Below are positions 8,468 to 16,879 of a DNA stretch of 64,000 nt, piece after piece (within the stretch, counting starts at the first letter, position 1; every line of letters starts with the position of its first letter). The translations under genes and the position numbers were made by a program. A model generated the notes under the pieces. It saw only the letters and a program-made list of their open reading frames with translations. It did no database searches and was not told the origin of the DNA. Origin of the DNA: Bacillus cabrialesii (GTDB lineage: Bacteria > Bacillota > Bacilli > Bacillales > Bacillaceae). The stretch lies in assembly GCF_004124315.2 (NCBI RefSeq), contig NZ_CP096889.1, positions 804,001 through 868,000 of the forward strand, written 5' to 3'.

Positions 8468-8548
8468 CCATAATATTAAAAAGGCAGGTGGAGGTGTGCG
8501 GCTGTCATTTTGTCAGGTGTGGAGCCTGTGCATTTGATGAGATGTTTT

Positions 8549-9052
8549 TTAGTCTTTAAACACGCTGAGCCTTTCAAAGAGATCACCAAGCATCTTCACA
8601 AACATGTCTTTTTCCTCGTCGCTGTAGTTTTCCATCACCGCGGAGATTTTGCTGAAGTGGCCGGGCAGAAATTGCTCCAGCCGTTCTTTGCCTTCCTTTG
8701 TCAGTTCAATGCTGATTTTTCGTTTATCCTCTGTGTGATGCCTGCGGCTGACAAAACCGTCCCTCGCCAGCCCGTCCAGCAGACCTGTAATCGTTGCTTT
8801 CGTGACGTTGGATTGCTTGGCAAGCTCTGTCGGACTTAAGGTGTGGTCCTTGGCATCAAAGAGCAGCATCAGGATTTTAAATTTTCCTTCTGACAGCCCG
8901 CTGCCTGCGAAGTAATCCTCCATCACATGATTCATTTTTTTAGAGATATCAAAAAGAGATAAAAACAATTCAAGAGAGCCGGCGTCTATATTGGCATACG
9001 TCTCGGCGTGCTCTGTTATATGCTTATATTTCGGTAAATGTTTTAATTCCAT
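8549..9052 (-). CDS. yetL: MarR-family repressor YetL
   Basis: A 167-residue winged-helix regulator. A dimerisation helix region covers about residues 1-45 and 125-167. The DNA-binding part (about 45-110) contains LSPTELAKQSNVTKATIT and the wing sequence SRRHHTEDKRKI. In B. subtilis YetL represses yetL and the divergent yetM and is released by flavonoids such as kaempferol and apigenin (literature recalled). The second of two adjacent ATG codons is taken as the start, giving the length I remember. The inverted repeat at 9165-9182 is its expected operator. Confidence 0.9.
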   Translation of the reverse strand: MELKHLPKYKHITEHAETYANIDAGSLELFLSLFDISKKMNHVMEDYFAGSGLSEGKFKILMLLFDAKDHTLSPTELAKQSNVTKATITGLLDGLARDGFVSRRHHTEDKRKISIELTKEGKERLEQFLPGHFSKISAVMENYSDEEKDMFVKMLGDLFERLSVFKD

Positions 9053-9130
9053 CATTATAAGCTCCCGTACGTTCGTTGTGACACGATTATAAAGGAGCGA
9101 AAACCATAACGCAACTTAGCTTGGAGATGA

Positions 9131-9182
9131 TTGACAGCTTTTCACGGGACATAGTAAGGTAAGATAGTTAGGTGCCTAATTA
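9131..9182 (+). promoter_or_regulatory. yetM promoter with YetL operator
   Basis: TTGACA at 9131-9136 and TAAGGT at 9155-9160 (18-bp spacing; TAAGAT at 9160-9165 is an alternative) form a SigA-like promoter. The 18-bp near-palindrome TAGTTAGGTGCCTAATTA at 9165-9182 closely resembles the published YetL site and covers the transcription start region, fitting repression. Confidence 0.75.
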
Positions 9183-9211
9183 CATAGTGAACTGAGAAGG
9201 TGGGTATTTAT

Positions 9212-10321
9212 ATGAAACATATTTTAATAGCGGGAGGCGGAATCGGCGGACTGTCAGCGGCCATTTCCCTTAGTCAAGCAGGGTTTTCCGTCACCTTGTG
9301 TGAGGCTTCTTCAGAAAACCGGAAAACAGGTGCGGGGATTCTTCAGCCGCAAAATGCACTGGCCGTCTTGAAAGAATTGGGCGTCTTCGAAGAGTGCTGT
9401 AAGCATGGTTTTCAAACAGAATGGTTTAAAACGTTTGATGCGCAGGGAAATCTGCTGTTTCAAGTCAGTGAATCCTTTTTAGACGATACACTTCCGGGAC
9501 GCAATAATATCCTGCGAAAAACGCTAAATGACATTCTCATGAAACATGCCGAAGCAGCGGGTGCAGACATCAAGTGGGGGAAAAAGATTGTCTCCTATGA
9601 AGAAACGGCTGAATCGGTTACTGCCGTATGTGAAGACGGAGAAAAGATGCAGGCTGACATTCTGGCAGGCTTTGACGGCATCCACTCCGCTGTTCGCGAT
9701 AAGATGCTGCAAAAGGAAACAGAAAAAGAGCACCTCGGCATGGGGGCGTGGCGCTTTTATATCGAGCTTCCTGATTTTACATTTGAGGACGCGACATTGA
9801 TGTATAGAAGCGGAGACACACAAATTGGCGTCGTGCCATTGGCAGAACACGCCGGCTATGTCTTCGTTCTCCAGGCTTGCACGAGTGATTACTGGGATGA
9901 GGAAGATACCCGGTTTGATAGAGTGAAAGAGATTCTCTCTGGCTTTCCGGGGCTGAATTTTGTCACAAAGCATATGTCAAAAGAGCATCCTGTCATGTTT
10001 AACAAACTGGAACAGGTCGCCGTGCAGGAGCTATGGTACAAAGGCCGCGTCGTCATTGGAGGAGACGCCGCCCATGCCGGAGCGCCGACTTTGGCACAAG
10101 GAGCGGCAATGGCCATCGAGGATGCCATCGTCCTCGCCGAAGAACTCAAAAACCACGCCGACATCGAAACTGCATTTCATGCGTATTACAAAAGAAGAGC
10201 CCCAAGAGCGCTCAAAGTCCAGAACCTATCCTCAGAAATCGTCCGCCGCGGGCTGAAAGGAGAGCCGGGAGCGGAAGAGCTGATCGGGGAGTGCTATGCG
10301 GTGTTGAGGGAAGGGTATTAA
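9212..10321 (+). CDS. yetM: FAD-dependent monooxygenase YetM
   Basis: A 369-residue class A flavoprotein hydroxylase. The FAD-binding GxGxxG is at the N-terminus (IAGGGIGGLSAAISL, residues 5-19) and the second FAD motif is near residue 285 (GGDAAHAGAPTLAQGAAMAI). Such enzymes hydroxylate aromatic compounds using NAD(P)H and O2. The flavonoid-responsive regulator YetL next door suggests a plant phenolic as substrate. ATG 9212 is chosen because GAGAAGGTGG ends about 9 bases upstream; a GTG inside that ribosome site (9200) is unlikely. Confidence 0.88.
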   Translation: MKHILIAGGGIGGLSAAISLSQAGFSVTLCEASSENRKTGAGILQPQNALAVLKELGVFEECCKHGFQTEWFKTFDAQGNLLFQVSESFLDDTLPGRNNILRKTLNDILMKHAEAAGADIKWGKKIVSYEETAESVTAVCEDGEKMQADILAGFDGIHSAVRDKMLQKETEKEHLGMGAWRFYIELPDFTFEDATLMYRSGDTQIGVVPLAEHAGYVFVLQACTSDYWDEEDTRFDRVKEILSGFPGLNFVTKHMSKEHPVMFNKLEQVAVQELWYKGRVVIGGDAAHAGAPTLAQGAAMAIEDAIVLAEELKNHADIETAFHAYYKRRAPRALKVQNLSSEIVRRGLKGEPGAEELIGECYAVLREGY

Positions 10322-10326
10322 ATAGG

Positions 10327-10359
10327 AAAAGTCCAGAAAGTGATTTCTGGACTTTTTTA
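10327..10359 (+). terminator. Terminator after yetM
   Basis: AAAAGTCCAGAAA (10327-10339), loop GTGA, TTTCTGGACTTTT (10344-10356), then more T. It marks the left edge of the accessory gene that follows. Confidence 0.88.
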
Positions 10360-10508
10360 TTTAGAAATAGAAAGACACAAGTGTTTTAACTAATTTATCT
10401 AAAAATAGATAACAATAAATGATGTAAAATCACCCTGTATTTGGTAAAATTAAGTTAAAAAACAAAAGTTTCTGTTAGAATTTCATTAATGTAAAATAGG
10501 GGGACATT

Positions 10509-11960
10509 ATGCAAAAGTGGATAGGTAAACGCCCTACAATGGGCCAAAAAACCTTATTTTCAAAGTATAAAAGATTATTACAAGACGCAGAAAGGGTCAC
10601 ATTATCGTCGCAAGAAAATGTTCTAAAGATTATTGAAGCTGAATGTGATAAAAAAAGTGGTAGAGAATTAAAAGGGGTATTAGCACTTACTACCCAATCC
10701 ATTTTCTTTGTTTCTAAGTACGAACAAATAACATATGAATATTCACAAATTAATGAAATTGAAGTAAGAACTGATGGAAAAGATAAAAATAGTTGGATTT
10801 TAAGCCTTAAGATAGGCCGTTTAAAACGTACCTTCGATGATATTAAGAAAAATGATGATAGCCAAGAATTTATAGAGATTTTAGAATACATGATATCTAA
10901 TCAATCAAAAGAAATTCTAACTACCGTTACACATGATTTTGATTATTTTTTACATGCTGAAAAATTAATTGATTTACAAAATCGAAATGTTAAAATTACT
11001 TCTTTTCTAATGAAGAGGGATAATCTAAGTCTTATGAAAAATGGCGAACGATTATTGCGTGAAAAACATAAAAATGCTGCCTTGATAGCGGAAGGCTTTT
11101 TCCAAGAGGATGGACAAAGTAACGGTAATTTTATTGTACTCGACAATCAAGTGGTGTACTTATATGAATTTGATAATAAAGAAAGAAAATCCAAACTATT
11201 AAATAAGTGGGATTTTAAATACTTTTCTAACGCGGTTATAGATCGATTTGCAATAAAAACAGTTATCAATGTTACGGAAACAGGAGAAAGTTTGATTATA
11301 AATATATCTGGCAAGGAATTTGTTTCTATTTTAAATGCTGCAAATATTCCTCTTAAGCAGAAGAAGCGGAAATGGTATCAAAAAATATTAGGGTTTCGAA
11401 GTGGTAAGTGGTGGAAAAGAGTTATTGCTTCATTGGTTTACCTGATGATATTTTTGTTAATATTTAATACGTTTTTTGACGAGAAAAATAAAGAAGCTAA
11501 CTCTGTAAAATCAAGTGATAAAACATCTGTTTCAAAGACCGAACAAAAGGCAGAACAGACAGAAAATCAAAGCAAACATGAAGATAATAAACAACAAGAT
11601 AATAAGAGTAAGCAAGAAGAAAAAGCAAAAAAGCAAGCAGAAGAAGCACGACTAGCAGAAGAAAAACGTAAGCAAGCAGAAGAAAAACGTAAGCAAGCAG
11701 AAGAAAAACGTAAGCAAGCAGAAGAAGCACGACTAGCGGAAGAAAAACGTAAGCAAGAGGAAGAAGAGCGACTAGCACAAGAAAAGCGTAAGCAAGAGAA
11801 AGAGGTACAACAAGCAGAGGCACAAGAACAACAGACTAATGTGTATTACAAAAATTGTACCGCAGCACGGCAAGCTGGTGTTGCCCCTATACATTCTGGT
11901 GAACCAGGGTATGCGAAACATCTTGACCGTGATGGTGATGGTATTGCTTGTGATCGCTAA
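10509..11960 (+). CDS. Membrane protein with PH-like, coiled-coil and Excalibur domains
   Basis: A 483-residue protein that I do not know from the 168 gene order. Residues about 25-130 and 170-275 look like two beta-rich bacterial PH-type modules (for example VLALTTQSIFFVSK and NFIVLDNQVVYLYEF). One membrane helix spans about 304-323. A highly charged coiled coil of EEKRKQA heptads covers about 365-442. Residues 446-482 form an Excalibur Ca2+-binding domain with the signature LDRDGDGIACD. Topology is probably N-in, C-out. It is A+T-richer than its neighbours and is bounded by terminators on both sides. Its role is unknown. Confidence 0.8.
   Translation: MQKWIGKRPTMGQKTLFSKYKRLLQDAERVTLSSQENVLKIIEAECDKKSGRELKGVLALTTQSIFFVSKYEQITYEYSQINEIEVRTDGKDKNSWILSLKIGRLKRTFDDIKKNDDSQEFIEILEYMISNQSKEILTTVTHDFDYFLHAEKLIDLQNRNVKITSFLMKRDNLSLMKNGERLLREKHKNAALIAEGFFQEDGQSNGNFIVLDNQVVYLYEFDNKERKSKLLNKWDFKYFSNAVIDRFAIKTVINVTETGESLIINISGKEFVSILNAANIPLKQKKRKWYQKILGFRSGKWWKRVIASLVYLMIFLLIFNTFFDEKNKEANSVKSSDKTSVSKTEQKAEQTENQSKHEDNKQQDNKSKQEEKAKKQAEEARLAEEKRKQAEEKRKQAEEKRKQAEEARLAEEKRKQEEEERLAQEKRKQEKEVQQAEAQEQQTNVYYKNCTAARQAGVAPIHSGEPGYAKHLDRDGDGIACDR
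11657..11720 (+). repeat. 21-bp in-frame tandem repeats
   Basis: Three nearly identical consecutive 21-bp units encode EEKRKQA; degenerate copies continue on both sides (to about 11800) as EEARLA and EEKRKQE. They build the heptad coiled coil of the Excalibur-domain protein and are prone to length change. Confidence 0.8.
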
Positions 11961-11977
11961 TTAATATATGGCTATTT

Positions 11978-12016
11978 AAAAAAAGAGAGAATTCTGAAAT
12001 ATTCTCTCTTTTATTA
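11978..12016 (+). terminator. Bidirectional terminator, accessory gene/yetN
   Basis: AAAAGAGAGAAT (11981-11992) pairs with ATTCTCTCTTTT (12001-12012) and has A/T runs on both flanks, between two convergent genes. Confidence 0.85.
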
Positions 12017-12030
12017 TTTTTAACAAACAT

Positions 12031-13104
12031 CTAATCATCATTTATATTTTTCCCTTTTATCCGCTCAATCACATCATGCAGCCCTTCAGGCTTATAAAAC
12101 TCCACCGGCGAACTGCCCTTCTCGAACGAAATTGTCTCGGCTTCAATCAGCGCGACATAGCGTCCGTTCACTTTTGCGAGATGAATGGAGTCGCCAAAAT
12201 CCGCTAGCAATCCCTTAATCTCTGTTTCTCCGACTTTCATTTTCAGCTGGGCCTCGGGCGTGTGCTCGATGATTTGGGCGGAGGCTTCGATCACTTGATG
12301 GGTGTCGAGGCGCTCTTGGATTTCCCGTTTTTCGCTTGCTTCCCAGATTTCGATGTCGTGCTCGAACTGCTTGAGCTCTTCGCTGTTGTCTTCAAATGTC
12401 TCGTAGACGTGCTCCTGCACCATGTTCATGACCTGGTTTTTCATGATTTCCGGCATTGATTCGCCATACTCGACGAATTTCAGGAAGTCCTCGAAATAGC
12501 GGGCGTGCGAGGACTGGTGGATTTTCAGCTCGCCTTCCTCAATCATTCCTTCTTCAGGCATGTACGGGTATTGAATGCTTTTCATATTTTTTGTCGTAAT
12601 TGCCATTTCGACTTTTTTAATGAGAGAAGATGCGTCTGAGATGCGGGCGACCTTCGGCTCAAAATCACATTTCATGATGAAAACAAATGACTCATCGAAG
12701 TATTTCCTCGGCACGGCTGAAGCGACGAGGAACACGCCGCCGCGGACCGCGCTCGTGTCGAGGTATGTGCGGACGAACTGCTCGCTCAGCTCGTTAAAGT
12801 CCTCTTTTGTTTTCGCCAAACGTGCGCGGTTGAACATGTTATAGTTCGGATTGGAATCTAGCTCGTGACCGGGCTCGACGATAAAATGGCCGATTTTCGT
12901 CGGAACCTGCTCGGACTGCGGATGGCGGTCGGCTTTGCGTTTGACGATTTTTTTCAGCTCCCCGTCGAGAAAATCCTTCAGCTCGCTTTCTTCAAATTCA
13001 CCTGTATCAAGGGTTTGGAAATGCTTGAACTGCTTGTTCGCCTGCTCATCCTTGCCTTCCACTTGTATAACATAAAAGGATAAAAATCGAATTTCAAAAT
13101 CCAT
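12031..13104 (-). CDS. yetN: YetN, DUF3900-type protein of unknown function
   Basis: A 357-residue soluble acidic protein without signal peptide or membrane helices. It begins MDFEIRFLSFYVIQ. The ATG at 13104 follows AAGGTGAG by about 8 bases; a GTG inside that ribosome site would add four residues and is not chosen. It is conserved in the B. subtilis group and other bacilli, with no demonstrated function that I know of. It is transcribed alone, convergent to the accessory gene and divergent from cypD. Confidence 0.75.
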   Translation of the reverse strand: MDFEIRFLSFYVIQVEGKDEQANKQFKHFQTLDTGEFEESELKDFLDGELKKIVKRKADRHPQSEQVPTKIGHFIVEPGHELDSNPNYNMFNRARLAKTKEDFNELSEQFVRTYLDTSAVRGGVFLVASAVPRKYFDESFVFIMKCDFEPKVARISDASSLIKKVEMAITTKNMKSIQYPYMPEEGMIEEGELKIHQSSHARYFEDFLKFVEYGESMPEIMKNQVMNMVQEHVYETFEDNSEELKQFEHDIEIWEASEKREIQERLDTHQVIEASAQIIEHTPEAQLKMKVGETEIKGLLADFGDSIHLAKVNGRYVALIEAETISFEKGSSPVEFYKPEGLHDVIERIKGKNINDD

Positions 13105-13253
13105 ATATGAACTCACCTTATTCGCGTATTGTACAGCTTCTCAAGTATAGAAAAAACATTGATCATGCGTCAATTGGGAGAACGGAATAATCATGACCAT
13201 GAAAGGGAAATGTAGTCAAATAGAAGGCATTTCATACGGAAAGGAATGGTTCG

Positions 13254-16200
13254 ATGAAGGAAACAAGCCCGATTCCTCAGCCGAAGACGTTTGGGCCGCT
13301 CGGCAATTTGCCTTTAATTGATAAAGACAAACCGACGCTTTCGCTGATCAAACTGGCGGAAGAGCAAGGTCCGATTTTTCAAATCCATACACCCGCGGGC
13401 ACGACCATTGTGGTGTCCGGCCATGAATTGGTGAAAGAGGTTTGTGATGAAGAACGGTTCGATAAAAGCATTGAAGGCGCCTTGGAGAAGGTTCGCGCGT
13501 TTTCCGGTGACGGATTGTTTACAAGCTGGACGCATGAGCCTAACTGGAGAAAAGCCCACAACATTCTGATGCCGACATTCAGCCAGCGGGCCATGAAGGA
13601 CTATCATGAGAAAATGGTCGACATCGCCGTCCAGCTCATTCAAAAATGGGCCAGACTTAATCCGAATGAAGCAGTCGATGTCCCGGGGGATATGACGAGG
13701 CTGACGCTCGATACAATTGGGCTGTGCGGGTTTAACTATCGCTTTAACAGCTACTACAGAGAAACGCCCCACCCGTTTATCAACAGCATGGTGCGTGCGC
13801 TGGATGAAGCGATGCACCAGATGCAGCGGCTTGATGTTCAAGACAAACTGATGGTCAGAACAAAGCGCCAATTTCATCATGACATTCAAACGATGTTTTC
13901 GTTAGTCGACAGCATTATTGCGGAGCGCAGGTCGAATGGAGACCAGGATGAAAAAGATTTGCTTGCCCGTATGCTGAATGTGGGAGATCCGGAAACGGGT
14001 GAAAAGCTCGACGATGAAAATATCCGTTTTCAAATCATAACGTTTTTGATTGCCGGACATGAAACAACGAGCGGCTTGCTTTCCTTTGCGACCTACTTTT
14101 TATTGAAGCATCCTGACAAACTGAATAAGGCGTATGATGAGGTCGACAGGGTGCTGACAGACGCAGCGCCGACCTACAAACAAGTGCTGGAGCTAAAATA
14201 CATACGGATGATTTTAAATGAATCACTGCGCTTATGGCCGACGGCTCCGGCTTTCAGTCTTTATCCAAAAGAAGACACAGTCATTGGCGGAAAATATCCG
14301 ATTACAACGAAAGACAGAATTTCTGTGCTGATTCCGCACCTTCATCGTGATCGGGATGCTTGGGGAGAGGACGCTGAACAATTCCGGCCGGAACGGTTCG
14401 AACATCAGGACCAAGTGCCTCATCATGCGTACAAGCCGTTCGGAAATGGACAGCGGGCCTGTATCGGCATGCAGTTTGCCCTTCATGAAGCCACACTCGT
14501 GCTGGGCATGATTTTAAAATATTTCACGTTAATTGATCATGAGAATTATGAGCTAGATATCAAACAAACCTTGACACTCAAGCCGGGCGATTTTCGTATC
14601 AGGGTTCAAACCCGGTATCAGGAAGCCATTCATGCGGACATCCCGGCAGCTGAAAAAGCGCCGCCCGATGAGCAAAAAGAGAAAAGGGAAACAAAAGGTG
14701 CATCAGTCATCGGCCTTAACAACCGCCCGCTTCTCGTGCTGTACGGCTCTGATACCGGCACCGCAGAAGGCGTAGCCCGGGAGCTTGCGGATACAGCCAG
14801 TCTTCACGGTGTAAGGACCGAAGCGGCACCTTTGAACGACCAGATTGGAAAGCTGCCGAAAGAGGGAGCGGTGGTTATTGTGACCTCTTCCTATAACGGA
14901 AAACCGCCAAGCAATGCGGCCCAGTTCGTGCAGTGGCTTCAAGAAATCAAACCGGGTGAGCTTGAGGGCGTTCATTACGCGGTTTTTGGCTGCGGCGACC
15001 ATAACTGGGCGAGCACATATCAGTACGTGCCGAGATTCATTGATGAGCAGCTTGAAGAGAAAGGCGCGACTCGCTTTTCTGCGCGAGGGGAGGGTGATGT
15101 AAGCGGTGACTTTGAAGGGCAGCTTGACGAGTGGAAAAAAAGCATGTGGGCGGACGCCATCAAAGCATTCGGGCTGGAGCTTAATGAAAACGCCGATAAG
15201 GACCGAAGCACGCTGAGCCTTCAGTTTGTCAGAGGGCTTGGAGAGTCCCCTCTGGCCCGATCGTACGAAGCGGCTCACGCATCCATCGCCGAAAATCGTG
15301 AACTCCAATCCGCAAACAGCGACCGGAGCACCCGCCATATCGAAATCGTATTGCCGCCGGATGTTGAATATCGGGAGGGCGACCACCTTGGCGTATTGCC
15401 GAGGAACAGCCAAACCAATGTCAGCCGGGTTCTTCACCGCTTCGGTCTGAAGGGAAGCGATCACGTGACATTGTCGGCAAGCGGGCGCAGTGCGGGGCAT
15501 CTGCCTTTAGGGCGACCTGTCAGTCTGCATGATCTTCTCAGCTACAGCGTCGAGGTGCAGGAAGCCGCCACAAGGGCGCAAATAAGGGAGCTGGCGGCAT
15601 TTACAGCCTGCCCGCCGCATAAGCGCGAATTAGAAGAGCTGGCTGCAGAGGGTGTTTATCAGGAGCAAATATTGAAAAAACGGATTTCCATGCTGGATCT
15701 GCTTGAACAATATGAAGCGTGCGACATGCCGTTTGAACGATTTTTAGAGCTTTTACGGCCGTTAAAACCGAGATATTATTCGATTTCAAGCTCTCCAAGA
15801 GTGAATCCGGGGCAAGCATCGATTACCGTTGGTGTCGTGCGCGGCCCCGCGTGGAGCGGCCGCGGCGAATACAGGGGCGTTGCTTCAAATGACTTAGCTG
15901 AGCGCCAAGCGGGTGATGATATCGTCATGTTTGTGCGCACACCGGAATCCCGGTTTCAGCTTCCGGAAGACCCTGAAACCCCAATCATTATGGTCGGCCC
16001 GGGCACTGGAGTAGCCCCATTCCGCGGTTTTCTCCAAGCACGCTCAGCTTTAAAGCGGGAGGGAAAAACGCTCGGTGAAGCTCATCTCTATTTCGGATGC
16101 AGGAACGATCGTGATTTTATTTACCGCGATGAGCTTGAGCAGTTTGAAAAAGACGGAATCGTCACTGTCCACACAGCCTTTTCCAGAAAAGAGGGCTTGC

Positions 16201-16439
16201 CGAAAACGTATGTCCAGCATCTCATGGCGGACCACGCAGAAACATTAATTTCAATTCTTGATCGCGGAGGCAGGCTCTATGTATGCGGTGACGGAAGCAA
16301 AATGGCCCCAGATGTGGAGGAGGCGCTACAAAAAGCGTATCAGTCTGTTCATGGCACAGGTGAACAAGAAGCGCAAAACTGGCTGAAACATCTGCAAGAT
16401 ACGGGCATGTATGCCAAAGATGTTTGGTCGGGGATGTAA
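13254..16439 (+). CDS. cypD: Self-sufficient cytochrome P450/reductase CypD (CYP102A2)
   Basis: A 1061-residue natural fusion like P450 BM3 that hydroxylates medium and long fatty acids below the terminal carbon, using NADPH and O2. The haem domain (about 1-460) has the oxygen-activating AGHETTS at 267-273 and the haem-ligand Cys403 in FGNGQRACIG. The FMN domain starts near 490 (LVLYGSDTGTAEG). The FAD/NADPH reductase part (about 660-1061) has YYSISSSP near 840 and GPGTGVAPFRGF near 914. All key residues are present. It is monocistronic with its own terminator. Confidence 0.95.
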   Translation: MKETSPIPQPKTFGPLGNLPLIDKDKPTLSLIKLAEEQGPIFQIHTPAGTTIVVSGHELVKEVCDEERFDKSIEGALEKVRAFSGDGLFTSWTHEPNWRKAHNILMPTFSQRAMKDYHEKMVDIAVQLIQKWARLNPNEAVDVPGDMTRLTLDTIGLCGFNYRFNSYYRETPHPFINSMVRALDEAMHQMQRLDVQDKLMVRTKRQFHHDIQTMFSLVDSIIAERRSNGDQDEKDLLARMLNVGDPETGEKLDDENIRFQIITFLIAGHETTSGLLSFATYFLLKHPDKLNKAYDEVDRVLTDAAPTYKQVLELKYIRMILNESLRLWPTAPAFSLYPKEDTVIGGKYPITTKDRISVLIPHLHRDRDAWGEDAEQFRPERFEHQDQVPHHAYKPFGNGQRACIGMQFALHEATLVLGMILKYFTLIDHENYELDIKQTLTLKPGDFRIRVQTRYQEAIHADIPAAEKAPPDEQKEKRETKGASVIGLNNRPLLVLYGSDTGTAEGVARELADTASLHGVRTEAAPLNDQIGKLPKEGAVVIVTSSYNGKPPSNAAQFVQWLQEIKPGELEGVHYAVFGCGDHNWASTYQYVPRFIDEQLEEKGATRFSARGEGDVSGDFEGQLDEWKKSMWADAIKAFGLELNENADKDRSTLSLQFVRGLGESPLARSYEAAHASIAENRELQSANSDRSTRHIEIVLPPDVEYREGDHLGVLPRNSQTNVSRVLHRFGLKGSDHVTLSASGRSAGHLPLGRPVSLHDLLSYSVEVQEAATRAQIRELAAFTACPPHKRELEELAAEGVYQEQILKKRISMLDLLEQYEACDMPFERFLELLRPLKPRYYSISSSPRVNPGQASITVGVVRGPAWSGRGEYRGVASNDLAERQAGDDIVMFVRTPESRFQLPEDPETPIIMVGPGTGVAPFRGFLQARSALKREGKTLGEAHLYFGCRNDRDFIYRDELEQFEKDGIVTVHTAFSRKEGLPKTYVQHLMADHAETLISILDRGGRLYVCGDGSKMAPDVEEALQKAYQSVHGTGEQEAQNWLKHLQDTGMYAKDVWSGM

Positions 16440-16467
16440 AAGACTGGAGGCATCCAGTCTTTTTTTT
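16438..16467 (+). terminator. Terminator after cypD
   Basis: AGACTGGA (16441-16448), loop GGCA, TCCAGTCT (16453-16460), then seven T residues. Confidence 0.85.
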
Positions 16468-16879
16468 GCCTTTTGAAAAATTTGTGATCGCGCTAAACAT
16501 TAGCGCATACAATAACCACAGTCTGCCTTAAAGGGCGGGCTGTCTGCAAAACCTATTTTTCGTTTTTGTTAGTTTATGTTATTCTTATACTCGGTATCTA
16601 TTTCTTTTTTCCATGGCACACATGACAAAAGAAATCCTTTTTTATGTTCCGAGAAAAAATGTGAAACGAAACGAAGGATTCTTTCGTCCAGTGTTTGGTT
16701 TGAAATGGATGTAATAAAAATGGTATGGTGCAAAGCATAAATATTCCGGGGGGTGACCGCGGTGTATTTATTGTTGTGTGATGCCTTGATTTTGTTTGGA
16801 AAGAAGGAATTGGAAGGCAGGATAAAGAGCAGGTAAATATGAATAAAGACTTAAAGTGTTTAAGAAAGTAGAGGTTGCC
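16468..16879 (+). other. 412-bp intergenic region cypD-yfnI
   Basis: This gap holds the SigM-type promoter at 16662-16688 and a possible 24-codon leader ORF at 16762-16836 with a G-rich stretch in front. The rest is A/T-rich and shows no further gene or RNA that I can support. Confidence 0.6.
16662..16688 (+). promoter_or_regulatory. Putative ECF sigma (SigM) promoter for yfnI
   Basis: TGAAAC (16662-16667), a 17-bp spacer and CGTC (16685-16688) match the SigM-type consensus. I recall yfnI being SigM-dependent in B. subtilis, induced by cell-wall stress. The untranslated leader would be about 185 bases. Confidence 0.75.

Noticed and set aside
11497..11823. Leu-rich hydrophobic minus-strand frame over the coiled-coil repeats
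   Set aside because: It arises from the reverse reading of EEKRKQA codons; no start signal and no homology that I recognise.
12262..13083. Plus-strand frames antisense to yetN
   Set aside because: No ribosome site, atypical composition; yetN is the conserved gene.
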